From Piliocolobus tephrosceles (taxonomy: Eukaryota; Chordata; Mammalia; Primates; Cercopithecidae), in NCBI RefSeq assembly GCF_002776525.5, contig NC_045441.1, positions 87,795,101 through 87,859,100 on the forward strand: a DNA stretch of 64,000 nucleotides, given 5' to 3'. This document shows positions 23,219 to 36,335 of the stretch, piece after piece. A model generated the notes under the pieces. That model did not search any database and was not told the origin of the DNA. It saw nothing but the letters and a program-made list of their open reading frames with translations. The position numbers and the translations under genes are program-made. How positions within the stretch are numbered: position 1 is the stretch's first letter; every line of letters starts with the position of its first letter.

Positions 23219-24654
23219 TCAAAAGAATCCTTAAATCTTATAAAACAATTGTATGCACCTCAAGTCTCCTAATATCTTAATACTATGCTATCCCATTAGG
23301 CCTTCTTTGTTTAAAGAGTGAAAATAAATTAATAAAAGGTGAACTGGAAACACTGAAAAATTAATGCTTTTATTTCTCATGCAGTTATTATTCTTGTCAC
23401 AAAAATTATGCTTTCAAATTTCTTCAGTAAGAGCCAATTACATATTTTTTGCATGCTTACTGCAAAGAGTACCAGTGGTATCTGGATTTTCATAAGAATA
23501 AAGATGTGGTACCTGAAAAAGAAAATTATGTTTCAGAAATCTTTCTCTTATAACAATTTATAGATTATATATTTTTCTATACTCTTTCTACTCTAGCCAT
23601 TAAATTATAGATTTAGTCTAGAGAAAATTATTTAACTGAAATTGCCACCCAATTAACAATATAACAAATTATAAAAGATTATAGGAGTCCATATATCAGA
23701 ATTTAATGTATAGATAATAGTAAAGTACATAAAAATTAGTATTTATTTTATTTGCAATTATTTGTTTGAAAATTACACACAATAATGAACAAAATTACTA
23801 TATCTATATATATACACACAATATATATGTATGTGAGAATGAAATAGAATAAGCAAGAGAGAAAATATATAAGATGAAAAATACAAAGCTACATAATTAT
23901 GTCATCATTATTTAGAATCTTAAACATTCAACATTCTGGTAAATTAAACTTTTAAAAATGTTAAATTCAGCACTTAAAATGGGGTTTGCATCTATTTTTA
24001 GAGAGATGAAATAAAACAGTTCAAAATCAGGAAAAAAAAAATCTGAGTTTATAGAGATACATCATTAAAACACTGCAAAGCCCTGAAAATTTTAGAGCTT
24101 TGGAGGGGATCAGTGTTCTGTGTAGTGGAGTTTTAATAGATACCAGTGAAGCATTCTGGCAGAATGACAATTCCATTGGAGTAGTGGGTAAATAGCTCTC
24201 CACTTGCAGTAACATTAATATTTGTAAACTCCTGTCTTTCAGAGTTAGACAGATGCCTCTTTGTTTAAATTTGACAATAATAAACCAAAATTGGAATACA
24301 AAGATGTGGATTTTAACATGTACTCTGTTACTTACTGGAAACTTAAAAAAAAAAAAAAAAAAAAGTCTTTGACCAATACAGAATGTGTTTAAAAGCAACA
24401 TTGGAGAGTTTAGAGGGAATGTTTAACAGAAGAAAATGGAAAGAAGGCATCAACTATTGTGTTTATATCTTATCTTAAGGTTACATACAAAAATGATTTT
24501 TCTTATGTCAATACAATTTATCTTATTACATCAGTATTTTATTAATATTTTTCTTGGAAAATCTCTTCTACTTCATTAGCCGCATATGCCAGATATTTAC
24601 TAATAATACATAACTTTGAGTAAATGGATTTTATTTATATATAAGTGATCCAAT
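23219..24654. other. Unassigned AT-rich intergenic sequence
   Basis: No gene or confident repeat. A (TA)-rich segment occurs at 23795-23830 and an A-run of about 20 at 24343-24364. The reverse-strand frame 24027-24401 runs through the A-run and has no domain. Confidence 0.5.
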
Positions 24655-24885
24655 CCAGGAGTAAGCAAACTACAGCCAGGTACCATATCTGGCTTGCAAC
24701 TTGTTCTTGTAAATAAAGTTTCATTGAAACACAGTCACAGCCATTCATTTACAAATTATCTATGGCTGCCCTCACACTACAACAACAGAGCTGAATACTT
24801 GAGTACTTGATGCAGAGACTATTTGATCTGTAAATCCTAAAATGTTTGTTCCCCGGTCCTTCTTCTTCAAGGTAAGTTGTTCATA
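24655..24885. mobile_element. hAT-type DNA transposon fossil (MER58-like)
   Basis: Blocks GTAAGCAAACTACAGCC, TTGTAAATAAAGTTTCATTG, TTATCTATGGCTGC, ACAACAACAGAGCTGA and CTAAAATGTTTGTTCCC follow the order of a short, widespread non-autonomous mammalian DNA element with 'cagggGTCGGCAAACT'-type ends. I believe it is of the hAT-Charlie MER58 group, but the exact name is uncertain. It encodes nothing. Confidence 0.7.
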
Positions 24886-26439
24886 AAGAGGGTAGCTCTT
24901 TGAAAGCAATCAAATTAGTCTAAAAGTTATCTGTGTCATTGATACATATTAGCTTGCCTGAAAGATACTATTAAATAAGATTATTGTGGTTGAATGCTTT
25001 CAATTGACATTTTTTATCCCCCAAATTATCATTCCAATAAGCGTTGAAAAATAAATATATATATTTCTAGTTCACTTGAATTGTTTAAACTAAATAATCT
25101 GGAGATGAGTGTTTGAAGCACTCTGTATTAATAGCTTAATAATAAAATTGATGCCAAATATGGAACAGTCAGAACAGAGAGTTTCCATTTCAGAAATTTA
25201 AGATTGTATCTGAGACTAGGAATTCGAACCACTCCTGGAAACTGAAGAAAAATACTAATACTCAGCTGGATACACTCCTTTCTTGTTAATACAATGCAAA
25301 ATAATGCCTTCTATAAATAACAATACCTGGAATACTTTTTCCATATAGATATGTATTAGGAAATAATGAAGGCTAAAACCTTAACCAATTCTACTTTAAA
25401 AATTACTCCTAGGAAATAAAATAACAGGAAATATCTAAATTTAAGAGCACATACTTGGAAAAACCACTATGTGATATACTATTATTTATATCTCTCTGAA
25501 ATTTAAAGTTGCTTTAGAAAATACATTCCATCTTATTCCAGAGATTTTATATTGAAGTACCTCTCATAATTGCAAGAACTGTACAACAATTTGTATTTGT
25601 AAGAAACATGTTCAATAGTATTTCAAACCTCTTTGATTCAATGCCTGAACGCTGTTTAGTATATTACTAGATCCTTGTACTTATAATGGTTTTTTTAACA
25701 TGGTAGAAATTTGCTAAATCAAGACTTCTTTTTAAATGAATATTAATTATGATAGACAATATTTTACTAAGTTTATGAGGCTATATATAAAGTGGTCTCG
25801 CAAGTCAAGTCCAATTATGTGTTCTCTGGTAAAATGCTTCTGTAAGATTGTGTATCATCCTTTAAGAGAGCTACAATTGCACAAGCATCTTCAAGGTTCA
25901 GAGAAATTTAGCCTCCTCACCTCCACCCTTTTAAAAAATTTTCAACTAATTGCCCTTGGAAACTTTAAATCATTCTGGTCTAGCAGTATAACCTTGTAGA
26001 TACAAATAAATTTCAGTTATATTACTGAAATGATTATTGCTATCGAAATGATGAAAAGTGTAGGCGTTGCAACTCTGCTTATGATTGCTAGATTTCTCTA
26101 GTGAATTTTCTTCATTTCTTTTTCTGAAGACTACTGTACAGTTTTGCTTTTTCTCAAGTCTCCAAATTTCTCTTCTTTCCTCCATCCTATTTTAGCTTCT
26201 AATCTCATCTTTCAATTCATTAAGACAACAAAAGGATGGAAATATCATTATCTTCCCACCAACAATTCTATAAGCCAACTTTCTACAGCACTGAAATATT
26301 TACCTTCCCTCTTGTTTCACTTTATATTGGTCCATAGAGCTCATTCATTCATTTTTATCTCTCCAGAACACTCTAACTTATAACAATAACACAATTTACT
26401 GTCCTATTTTCCTACCAATATACATGTATTTTTTATTAT
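24886..26439. other. Unassigned AT-rich intergenic sequence
   Basis: No repeat family or gene recognised. The plus frame 25736-25999 and the frames near 26000-26380 show no domain, and overlap frames on the other strand. Confidence 0.5.
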
Positions 26440-26735
26440 AATTACCTGTGTACATCTAATGAAGCTGACAAGAGTCTCTTTAATGTATATTCCCACATAA
26501 ATTTGGGCACCTTCAACTTTCCTTGATATTGACAAAATAATCTGAAAGTGATTGGGTATAACTATGTTTCTACCAGCTGGGAATGTAATCCTTGTGAGAC
26601 TTTATATTATGGTATTTTAATTTTTGGCAAATTTCAAAACATAAAATGGTATTTTATGGTTTTTGTAATTTGTATTTCCTTGTTTACCAGTGAGATTAAA
26701 TGGTTTTGAATCTATATGGCTATAGCTCTTTTTTT
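26440..26735 (-). mobile_element. L1M (L1MC/L1ME-age) fragment, antisense
   Basis: Toward the right it reads like antisense late ORF2 of old L1s: 'ttttggcaaatttcaaaacataaaatggtatttta' (26619-26653) and TTGTATTTCCTTGTTTACCA correspond to the 'tttgccaatctgataggtgaaaaatggtatctca' and 'tttgcatttctctgattac' blocks. Strong divergence indicates a mammalian-wide age. Confidence 0.65.
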
Positions 26736-27299
26736 TTCAGCATATTACAAATTGCAAAACTTTCTACCAACAAACTCCTATCAAGTCTAAAACATATTCC
26801 CTAATCTATGACCTAGACTATGCCCTGCAGCCCAATCTCAGTTGTTCACTTGATAGGATCAGGATCATGCCCTGTGGTTGCTGTCTAAATATATCATGCA
26901 TCATCACACTTATTCTCCCGGCACATTCTCTGATAGTGTAACCCTTCATGGGCTCCAGCATTGCTCTTCCAGTCTCCTGGACTACTTTACACTTTTTTTT
27001 CTCTCTTCAAATTGCCAACAACTTTCTCCAACCCTGGGTCTCACTAATGATCTTGTTTATTGTATCCCAGATGTGAAGGAAGAAAATCTACAAAACCACT
27101 TGTGTCTATATTTGTACATAAGATCTTCCTTCCTGAACTTATGGATGAAATGTCACTACTTGTATTGAAGACTAATTCCTCCACAGGTTTGCTAGATCCA
27201 ATTCATTTAACTTCTCAAGGCTTTGTTCCCTAAAATATCCATCTTGTTTCCCCTATATAATCAGTTTTTCACTCTCTGCTGTATAATTCCCATCATGGT

Positions 27300-28135
27300 A
27301 CGACCCATGTTTTAAAAGTTTTGACTCATTCTCTAGTTGCCACCCTATTATTCTACTTCTCTTTAGAGCAACACTCTTTGAAGCAATTATTACTTCTCCC
27401 TTTATCTGTTTCCTCAGCTTTGTTATTTCTTTATTTCAACAACATCATTGAAACTTGTCCTATTGAGGTTACTAATAATCACCGTCTTGCCAAGTTCTCA
27501 GTCCTCACCTTTTTGATTTCTTAGCAACTGTTAACTCAACTGCATCTATCATGAAATCCTTTCTTTATTTGGCCTTATATTCCTACATCACTTTATTTAT
27601 CTTTGTAGCTGACTCCTGCTTTTTTCCATAGCTCTAAATTATCAAGCACCTCAAGGATATCATTGGCCCTTTCTTCTCTAATTTTTTCTCTCCCTACAGA
27701 ATCTCATTTTGTCTGATGGCCTTGGTTAACATCTCTCCATTTTTTACTTCCAAATGTTTGCAGGCTGAACTTCTTTCTTGAACAGGAACCTCTGTATCCA
27801 ATTGTCTAATTCATGCTTTCATTTGGCATTATAACAGACATGTCAAACTATGTCCAAAACAGAACTGCCCTCTCCCTGCATATCATCCCAATCTGCTTTT
27901 CCTCCCCATCTCACTGAATAGAATCACTATTCACACAATGTGTTAGGGCCAAAGGCCCGGAAGTCATTCTTGATTCTTTTTTCTCCTTATATCTTATACC
28001 CAAATTGTAATCGTTTAAACTCTTAATTTTGCAAAGTCTAAAGGTAGGTACTTTTCTCTATCTTTAAAATTGACAACAGTGATTGGCATGCCACAGGTGC
28101 TATCAAATAGCTGTTGAATGATTAATGAATGCAGC
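27300..28135 (+). mobile_element. LINE L2 fragment, sense
   Basis: Several L2 blocks appear in order: 'cattgaaac...attgaggttactaataatcaccgtcttgcc' (RT region), GTCCAAAACAGAACTG (27853-27868), 'catctcactgaatagaatcactattcacac', AAGTCATTCTTGATTC, and finally a tail resembling 'ggtgctcaataaatgttgaatgaatg' (28096-28130). The match may start as early as 27060. L2 was active before the placental radiation; this copy is heavily mutated and has no usable frame. Frame 27321-27524 is a leftover of the RT region. Confidence 0.75.
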
Positions 28136-30050
28136 AGCAAAATTTATTTTTATGTAAAATATGTAAATCTTTTCTTAAACCATAGATGAGAAGCTTTCAG
28201 AAAAATGCAATTTAGCATTGCTTTCATATGCATATGTAAAAATGCTTTAGAAATAGTCAATCAAAATTATAATTATTTATGTTTTAAATTGATATTCCAT
28301 TGGCATAACTGTTACACTCTTTACTTTTTCAGGTGTGTTATTTTTGGCTTTCCTTCCTGGGTGGATTTCCTGATATTTTATGCTATTTCCACATCTTTCA
28401 ATCTAAATGTATAATTTTTTAAAATTAATCATTCGTGGAGAAAAGATAGTCTCTAGTGACATTTAAGGGTATCAAGCAAAAGAAAAAGACACATACAATT
28501 ATCCAAGATAGATTTATAGTACTTCTGACAGCACAGGTTAAACAAATAGTTAACAAATTCAAAACAGAGCAATTCAAATCCTTCATTAGAAGTATTCATT
28601 TCTATGTATGTCTGGTGAAGAAACATTATAGTAATAGTTAATTATTTGGATTTGTACTATGAACTATTCTAAATCATAGTAAGGAGTAAAAGAACACTGT
28701 TTCCTTATATGAATAAAAAACATACTTTGATGGGTCACAATATTTTTCAAATACTGACTCTTGATCCTTTTTACCTATAACATGCCTAGGTAGTGCAGTT
28801 GATATTTGTTGTTTTTATCTTCCTGGCATCCCGTTCTTTGCATCTTTTTCCTCTAAGGAGGACAGCTCTTTCTTTCACTTAGTAGAGTCTATAATCACCT
28901 GGCTTCACTTCCTGAATGTTATGGTGCATATGAAAGAAAAAGCTTCAGTGACTTTGTCTTCCAAAGATTGATATAAATCTTGGGAATGGGATGCTATGCA
29001 CTTTTCTCTGGCATTGCTAGTTGTAAAGTACAATCCAAACTATATCTGATGATGGCCAGGAGACAAACTTCTTGAGCCTGAAACCATTAGAAAGTAAAAT
29101 TGAGCAGAGACAGAGCATAAAAAGAGGCAGGTTATCTGATATTTGATTATTTTATTGAGTTCCTGGATCCAGCTAAACCTAAATGACCCTGGATTTTTAT
29201 GTTTCTGAACCAACATATTCTACTATTGATTGAGTTTTTGTGACTTGTAACCAAAAGGTATTCTTGTAAATACAACCAATTATAGAGCTTTTAAGTAAAT
29301 ATTTCCATAATTGTTTTTACTAATTTATAATTAAAATGTGTCAATATGCTTTTCAGAGTACTCAAGTACTACCACAAGCAAAATATTAGCAGTTAGAGCT
29401 TTTGAATTTTACTTGGAATGACCAAATAACAATTTGTGTCAAAACATTAACTAAAAGTACGTAACTTAAATAGAATCTGACATTGTTGACTTATTGTCTA
29501 GGAACTGCAGGATTATATAATTGATTGAATTATTGAATACATGGGATTTGCCTTATCCTTCTGTTACTGTTGGTGCTTAATTTTATTTGTGAGTCCCTTT
29601 CTCCAAGTTAAATTTCTTTTTTGTTCTTTATACTCTCTTTGTGTTATTTTATCTGTGTTTATGATTTCGCCCCAACTCGTATTCTGATGATTTCCAAAAT
29701 TTACCCTGATTTTGAGATTTCTGTATTCAACTGCCACAGGATATCTTTTTATTAGAATAAAAGCATAATATTATCCCATTATTTCTTAGTCTCATGTGGA
29801 ATCATAACTATCATCATTGAGTAAATACCAAGAGAGAGGAAATACAAGGAAGTAACAGCTTCAAAACCTATTAGTATATAAAATGATGTACACTAGGGAT
29901 TAGGAACCCCTACTATGTGCTTTTCTAATAACCTAAATAGCAACTCAGAGGAGATGGGGCATATAAATTAACTCTTCTCCCCTTGGTCCCTTACTGATCT
30001 AGTTATGCCAGGTAATTAATTCAGCATTAATAGAATAGGCCTTGGGTGGT
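28136..30050. other. Unassigned AT-rich intergenic sequence
   Basis: No gene or confident repeat. Short frames at 28205-28414 and 28456-28641 carry no domain. Confidence 0.5.
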
Positions 30051-31225
30051 ATGCTTAACTCATTTCCCATCTCCTAGTCTTGTAGGGTCCATTTAAATTA
30101 GTAGCCCTACATTTAAATTTTGGGAGTCATGATTGATTTGTCCATTTCCTTAAGTCCTGCTAGCTAATCAAAAAATTTCTCACCTGGATATTTCTCCAGT
30201 CATTTCTTTTGTTCATTCCTAATTCTGTTATGCTGCTCATATTTTGCCTGAAAACTACAGCAACACACCATTTATCAAATAACACTTAATCACTGATGCC
30301 TTCACTGAATGTTCTCTGGGGTGAATTACAAACCCCTGTTCTGTGGTTTTCTAGTAACATGTAGTAATTGATATCATTGCATCAAGTACATATTAATGTA
30401 ATTTTATTTTAGTTTTATATCTGTTTTTCTAGAATAGGAGCAATTTGGTTTATTATCTTTTTTCAACGTGGAAGAGGTAGAGGGATATTGAGTCCCTTCA
30501 AAATATGACAGAGAACATTAATCCTGTTTCATTTCTTTTTTTAATTTAAAAGTATCATTGCTAATTACCTAAAAAAGGGAAATCTAGGAAACTTATCTAA
30601 CTTATCAGTTGATTTTTTGTGCATTTGGCATGTTTGTAGGGTTAATAATTTGCTTCACGACCTTCAGCCTTTTATAAATGATGGCAACGTCATGTTATTC
30701 CTCTCATTCTGTGCCTTTGTAACATGTTCAAAGTAATGTTTACTCCTCTGGATGATGAGATCTGTAATAAACCTAACAGAAGTTCTTTTAGAGCCTTATC
30801 TATCTTCAAATTTCAGAATTTGGGTGCAAGTTGAGACATTTCCTTTGACTGGAACATTTTTCTGCAAGAATCTTGTTGTTACAATTTTGCTCTGCTCCAA
30901 TATAGCATATTCAGAAAGACATTCTCAGACTGTAATTGCAAAATAGTTGCCACTTTCTGTAAATTACTCTGTGCCCTGCCCTTCCACCTTCTGTAAATGC
31001 CTGTCATTTTACCTCCTGTAAATCATTGTGTCTTCTTATGCTGTTTTATTTTCCTCAACATACTAACAATTAACTGATATCACTTAATTTTATATTTGTT
31101 TATTTGTTATTGCCTTTATCACTCCTAAAATATAAACTCTTGAAGTCATAGACTTCGTCTTATATACTCTTTTATTGCCAGAGTGTAGAATACAACTTGG
31201 AATATAGTAGGCCTACCATATATAT
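30050..31225 (+). mobile_element. LINE L2 3' portion, sense, with gaps
   Basis: 30110-30210 resembles the L2 'gggagtcatccttgactcctcc...caagtcctgct' segment, 30830-30935 the 'ctggaacatttttct...ctgctccaa' segment, and 31125-31215 the 3' end (TATAAACTCTTGAAGTCATA, GGAATATAGTAGGCC, counterparts of 'gtgagctccttgagggca' and 'ggcacatagtaggtgc'). Order and orientation agree, so one eroded L2 is likely; 30270-30820 does not align by eye. Confidence 0.6.
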
Positions 31226-31949
31226 TTTTAAAATAAAGAACTGGTACATAAAATCATATTACTTTCCTGTCCCCTTCTATGTCGTTCATGAATATGTATT
31301 GTTTAGCCATTAAAGTTATTCACCTCCCCCCACAATTTTAACTATATTATTGGCTTCATTATTTTCCCATTTAGTAAAAATATAATACAAACATAATCAT
31401 TTTGCCTTTTCCCCTTCCATTTTGCTTTCCTTGCTATTATTTGAAACTTCAAGCACCTTTGGTGGTTTACTTCGTCCATAGTTCATTAACTAAGTATTCT
31501 TCCTTTACTAATTTATCTTATTTTTGATATATGTAATTTTGATATGTCTTATTAAATTATTTATTTTCTTATTTTATTTCTTAGGATTTCAGATGATGTG
31601 AAATAATATTACTTTTTTAGGTCTAAGAATATCATGATACACAATATTCTAATGCCATATTACATTTGCATTAAGAGAACTGTGCACTCCTAGGCTCATC
31701 TCTTAAGATTAGCCTTAAGGGAAAAAAGTTAAAAAGAATACTAACTTCCTATCTTAAATTATACTCTCTAAGAATGACAACTAAAAATAGTGGCTGTGAA
31801 TGATACCAATAATTTATTCATCTCTATACAAATGGAAACTGTGCAGTGACAAGAATTGAGCAGGGTACTTTCAAGTTCTTAGATAGCCACAATAAAGACA
31901 ATGAACTGGAAAACGGTAGTTACAAACATAACACAATTTATACGGCATG
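31226..31949. other. Unassigned AT-rich intergenic sequence
   Basis: Nothing recognised; many T-rich runs. Confidence 0.5.
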
Positions 31950-32328
31950 GACATTTTATATCAACCCTGGAGGTTAGCTATGCCCCGGGACACTCAGAAT
32001 AAATAATTCATTTTCCATGCAACACAATTCTGACCAATGACCTATAAGTAGAAGTGCCTTGTGGAATATCCAGGAAGTGTCTTAAAGGAGAAATCTGTTA
32101 CTACCATGTTTTTTCTTACTTCAGGCATTTACTTGAATAACGGCCTTGGAAAATGTTGTAGAAACTGTATATTGTGATCAACAGATCAGCGAAGGAGAAA
32201 GAGCTGGCATCCCTGATAATATGGGGCTTCAGACCAGTGTTAGACTGCTTACAATTAATTCGGAATGTTATAAATTTTTCTGTTGTTTAAGCCACACTTA
32301 TTTTGGATTTTCTGTTAATTACAGATTA
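31950..32328 (+). mobile_element. MLT1-type LTR (MaLR), sense
   Basis: 'ctgaccaatgacctataagtagaagtg' (32032-32058), a 'cccttgataa...' middle block and the closing 'ctgttgtttaagccacacttattttggattttctgtta' (32280-32317) are the usual order of MLT1 LTR blocks. It is quite diverged. The frame 32146-32424 runs across it and is presumably chance. Confidence 0.7.
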
Positions 32329-35300
32329 ATTTATCTTCCAAAGCAGAAGTCAGTTGGCAGAGTTGAAGTTGTGTTTCAAGTTAGTTATACTGATGAACAA
32401 TGTGTCATTGAAGGAATAAAATAAATGGGAAATAATGACTATCATAAGAATCTCTTGTCTCAAAAATTGGGCTGAGACGTTTTGTTGAGGTATACATTAC
32501 GAGCTTTCTCATTCCACGTACGCAAACCTTTTCCCGATTGCACGGTTAGAGAAGGCTTTGCACTAGACAACTTAGCATTGCACAGAGATGAAAATAGAAG
32601 GGGAGGAAGAATGTAAAAGAAAGTCAAAGTGATTGTAATTTCCCCTTCTTGTTTAGAAATGTACACCATTCTTCACCTGAGTGAATTTTAAATATTTCTT
32701 AAACAATATTACTTTGAACAAGGAGATGATCTAAGTTTTGTGGAGCCCAAAACCTAAAAAATCTTTTTATCCTCTTTAAGATCAAACAAAGATAAAATTA
32801 TAAATACAACATTGGGTGTTAAAGGATTTTATGAAGAGAAAAAAAATGCCACAAACATACAAATATTTAACAACTATAAAGCCTATAAAGGTCACCTTTA
32901 CCATCTTAGTAGAAGAGAATGATCATAATCGATTACAGTTGATTATAAACTGTCTTTAATTTTAAAATTTAAATATTTATTTCAACTTATATTTTTATTG
33001 AATCATGAGATACTTATGGTGGTCCTTATTTTGAGGTGTATTCTGAGTTGTATAGTCTCTTTACGAATGCATTTTTTATCAAACTGCCATTTAAAAATTT
33101 TTTAAAATATGTTCTTATTTCATTACTGTCTATTAAATAGATTGTCAGAAATCCAAGAGCCTATTTATTACTTCTTTCTGAAATTTGTATCTCCTTAATT
33201 AATTACTTCACATGGTGTCATATGAAAAACAAACAAATTTTACAAATACTCTATGTTATCTTTCATCTTTATCATTTTTATGTCACGTTCCATTAATATT
33301 TATCTAAATTTTTGTTATTTAATAAATAAATTTTAAAATAACAAGAGAAAGCAACCTACAATAATAACGTGACTAAAAAATTTAAGTTTTTTTTTTTTTT
33401 AAAGTGACTAAGTTCATAAAGTTAAGCTAGAGTCATTAAGGACTTCAAAGAATCATCTATTTTGGTAAGATAATCTAAAAACACAATAATATGTGAAGTA
33501 TGAAACCTATAATATAGTTATAAACTCATTCTCACTTTTTAGAATCTAAGTTCAAAAGATTATCCGTATATTAAAGTTTAGAATAATTTATTTTACTTTA
33601 TATTTATATTGGTTAAAAGAAATAGTAGTCATTCTATTAAACTACTTAATATTAAATATTTTCTTAATTTTACAAATAAATAATTATGACAAAAATATAA
33701 TAACCCTCAGGTCAAAAATAGCACTACAACATTGAGATGAATATTTAACCAGTGAGTAAATTTTAAGTATAAATTCCATAAGAACATAACAAAAACATTG
33801 TTCATTTACCATTAAAAAAAGCATTTCCCTCACCAAATCTTAAATTATGGTCTCACTTCAAAATCTAATAATGAAGTGCATTATAAAAACACTAGGTCCT
33901 CTGTAGTTCTCTTTATAAACACCTAGATAAACATAAAAAGATTGATTCTAATCTGAACAGGGAAGTGTTACTGTGAAATGAAGCTGAACATGTTGATAAT
34001 TTCATTAAATTCTAATAATATAATTAACTTAAAATCGGAAAATTCAAAAGGCTGGTTATCCCAGGAGAATTTCTTCTTCTTTTTTTTTTAAATCCGACCT
34101 TTCACCTCTGTTTTACCATTTTGAATCCAAACCAGATTAAAAGTGACCGAAAATTGTTAACACATGATGTTACTTGATGGTTTATAGGAAATTGGTTGGT
34201 GGTCTCAATTCCACGGACAGGTATTCACATCATAAAAAAGACCATTAGGGTTTGTAGCAATTTATCTCCTTACATTTAGGCTTAAATGAAACAAAAATGT
34301 TATTTCAAAACAACAATAACAACAAATTTTCTCAAGGACAAAAATTGTTCAGATTCTGAAAAAATTATATTTCAAAATAAAACTCTTGAAATATATGTAA
34401 ATGCAAATAAAAGTAAATGATGTTTAAATCACTATAGAAACTCTAAGATTAATAGTGTAATTTCTTTGATAAATAATCTATTCATTTCAAAGAAAATAAA
34501 ATGTTTTGAATTTTTGTGATAATTCTGTTGTGTGTGTGTACATGTGTATAGATTCCTCAAGAAATGTATTAAAATTTTCTCAAGTTAACCACCAAAGAAT
34601 TAAACATAATATCGGCTCATACATCCCTGAATCCAAGTACAAGTTCTACACAAATTAAGTTTGAAAGAGTTATTTTATAGTACATATCCACTTGATAAAG
34701 AAGTTTTACATTTAGTAAACTTTGTTTCTATAAATGAATGTAGTCCTGAAATTCAAGCATAAAGTAACTTGAATGAGAATTTAATTTAAGCCAATTCAAT
34801 TAAACTAAAACCAGAGAATTGGAAAATCTCAGATTGGAAACATCCTTTGCTGCTTCCTCATGCAACCTCGCTTCTTTCCCATCTGATACATGCATTTCTT
34901 TCTTTAACTCATAGTCATATTTTCTCTACTAAAATACATTTAAGGATGGAGAAATTGTGTTTCATAAAACATTAAATTTCATTTTGAAATTGCTTCAATG
35001 AAGATTCTTCAGTGTATTACATTGAAAATACGCACTCCTATCATATCTATCAGGAAGTCCTAGTTTTGCCTTCTGTGGTGACGTGTAAAACCTATATAAC
35101 TCTTTTCCCTAAAGTAATGTTTTTAATATCTGCCTTTCAAACATAGCTACTTCCTGTGACTACATAGTTGACAATGGAGAGCATCAGTATAAACCCTGGC
35201 TTGTCACCTTCCCCAACTCTGTGTTCTTATGACCATCACATGCTGACTTCACAATGCTGTGAGAAAGAGGACAATGGTTTTATGAAAAAGAAAGAAATAG

Positions 35301-35978
35301 TTAAGCACATGTTGCAGAAATACTAGTTTGAAAATACTGTCACAGATTGTTAAGGGGGCAGGCCTTGGGCAAAGAGTTTGTTACAAAACCTCAGCAGTTT
35401 GGCTGGTGGGTGGATATAAGTAATGCACAAATTACATGACTAGTTGGGTTTTGCAGGATCACAGAGGGATAGGAAGTCAAACTCACTCAAAGATATATGG
35501 TTTATCATGCTGGGATGATGTAGCACAATCAGCCACAGGAGGGAGGACATGTGGCCCATTTTCATGGAGACAGCTCTTCTTTTCAGACTTCTAATACTCA
35601 GAGGAGAGGTAGAGCCTATTTTCAAGATGAAACAGAAAGTGGAGAGGTGTCAGAGAATTGAATTGCAATTTAATACATTCAAAACCTTTAGCAGTTGGAA
35701 TAGATTCTAGGGTGAAATTCCATCTGAAATTTAATATACTGTGATGAAAACATGAAGTTAACAAAAGTAAATAAAAACTCTATACACTACCCATAGAACA
35801 ACAATGAGTTCAGCAATTTTAGGTTAAATTGCACAATGGTTTTACTATAAAACATTTGAGTTGTGGCCATGAATTTCTAATGTGCTAATTAGAATGAGAA
35901 CTTTTAAAATGCTATGGAGTCTTATTGAGGTTTTCTAACGAATTCAGTGGGTTTTCAGTGATCATATTTGGAATCTTA
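32329..35978. other. Long unassigned AT-rich stretch
   Basis: About 3.6 kb in which I recognise no gene, RNA or repeat family. It holds T- or A-runs near 33388 and 34079, and a less AT-rich part at 35150-35640. Absence of recognisable young repeats makes it the largest plain block in the window. Confidence 0.5.
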
Positions 35979-35984
35979 GAAATA

Positions 35985-36222
35985 ATGATAAGAACTTATA
36001 AACACAAATAAGGGAACAACAGACACTGTTGGGGAGGATGGGAGGAGCGACAGGAGCAGAAAAGATACCTATTGGGTACTGAGCTTAATACCTGGGTAAT
36101 GTAATAATATGTACAACAGCCCCCATGACTTGTGTTTATGTATGTAACAAACCTTCATATGTAAACCTTCACATGTATCCCCAAACCTAAAATAAAAATT
36201 TTAAAACATATATAAAAAAAAG
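35985..36222 (+). mobile_element. 5'-truncated L1 (L1MA/L1PB-like) 3' UTR, sense
   Basis: ATTGGGTACTGAGCTTAATA, 'cctgggtaatgtaataatatgtacaacagcccccatgac' and 'cctaaaataaaaattttaaaa' form the standard L1 3' UTR end with polyadenylation signal and A-rich tail. AGAAATAATG occurs at 35978-35987 and again after the tail at 36219-36228, a good target-site duplication. Only about 230 bases of the element were copied. Confidence 0.88.
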
Positions 36223-36237
36223 AAATAATGTGACAAA

Positions 36238-36335
36238 CTTAAAAATTCAGGCACAGGAAGATTGGGATTTTTCCACAAATACATAACTAGTAAGTAGAAA
36301 AGCTAGAAATCAAATCCAGAAAGGTGAGGTGGATC
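36238..36335 (-). mobile_element. MIR SINE fragment, antisense
   Basis: ATTCAGGCACAGGAAGATTG, CATAACTAGTAAGTAGAAAA and GAAATCAAATCCAG correspond to the reverse complement of the MIR tRNA-related half ('ctgaggcacagagaggtta', 'agctagtaagtggcag', 'attcgaacccag'). Confidence 0.68.

Noticed and set aside
32146..32424. 92-codon plus-strand frame
   Set aside because: It starts inside an MLT1-type LTR and continues into unrelated flank; no homology recognised.
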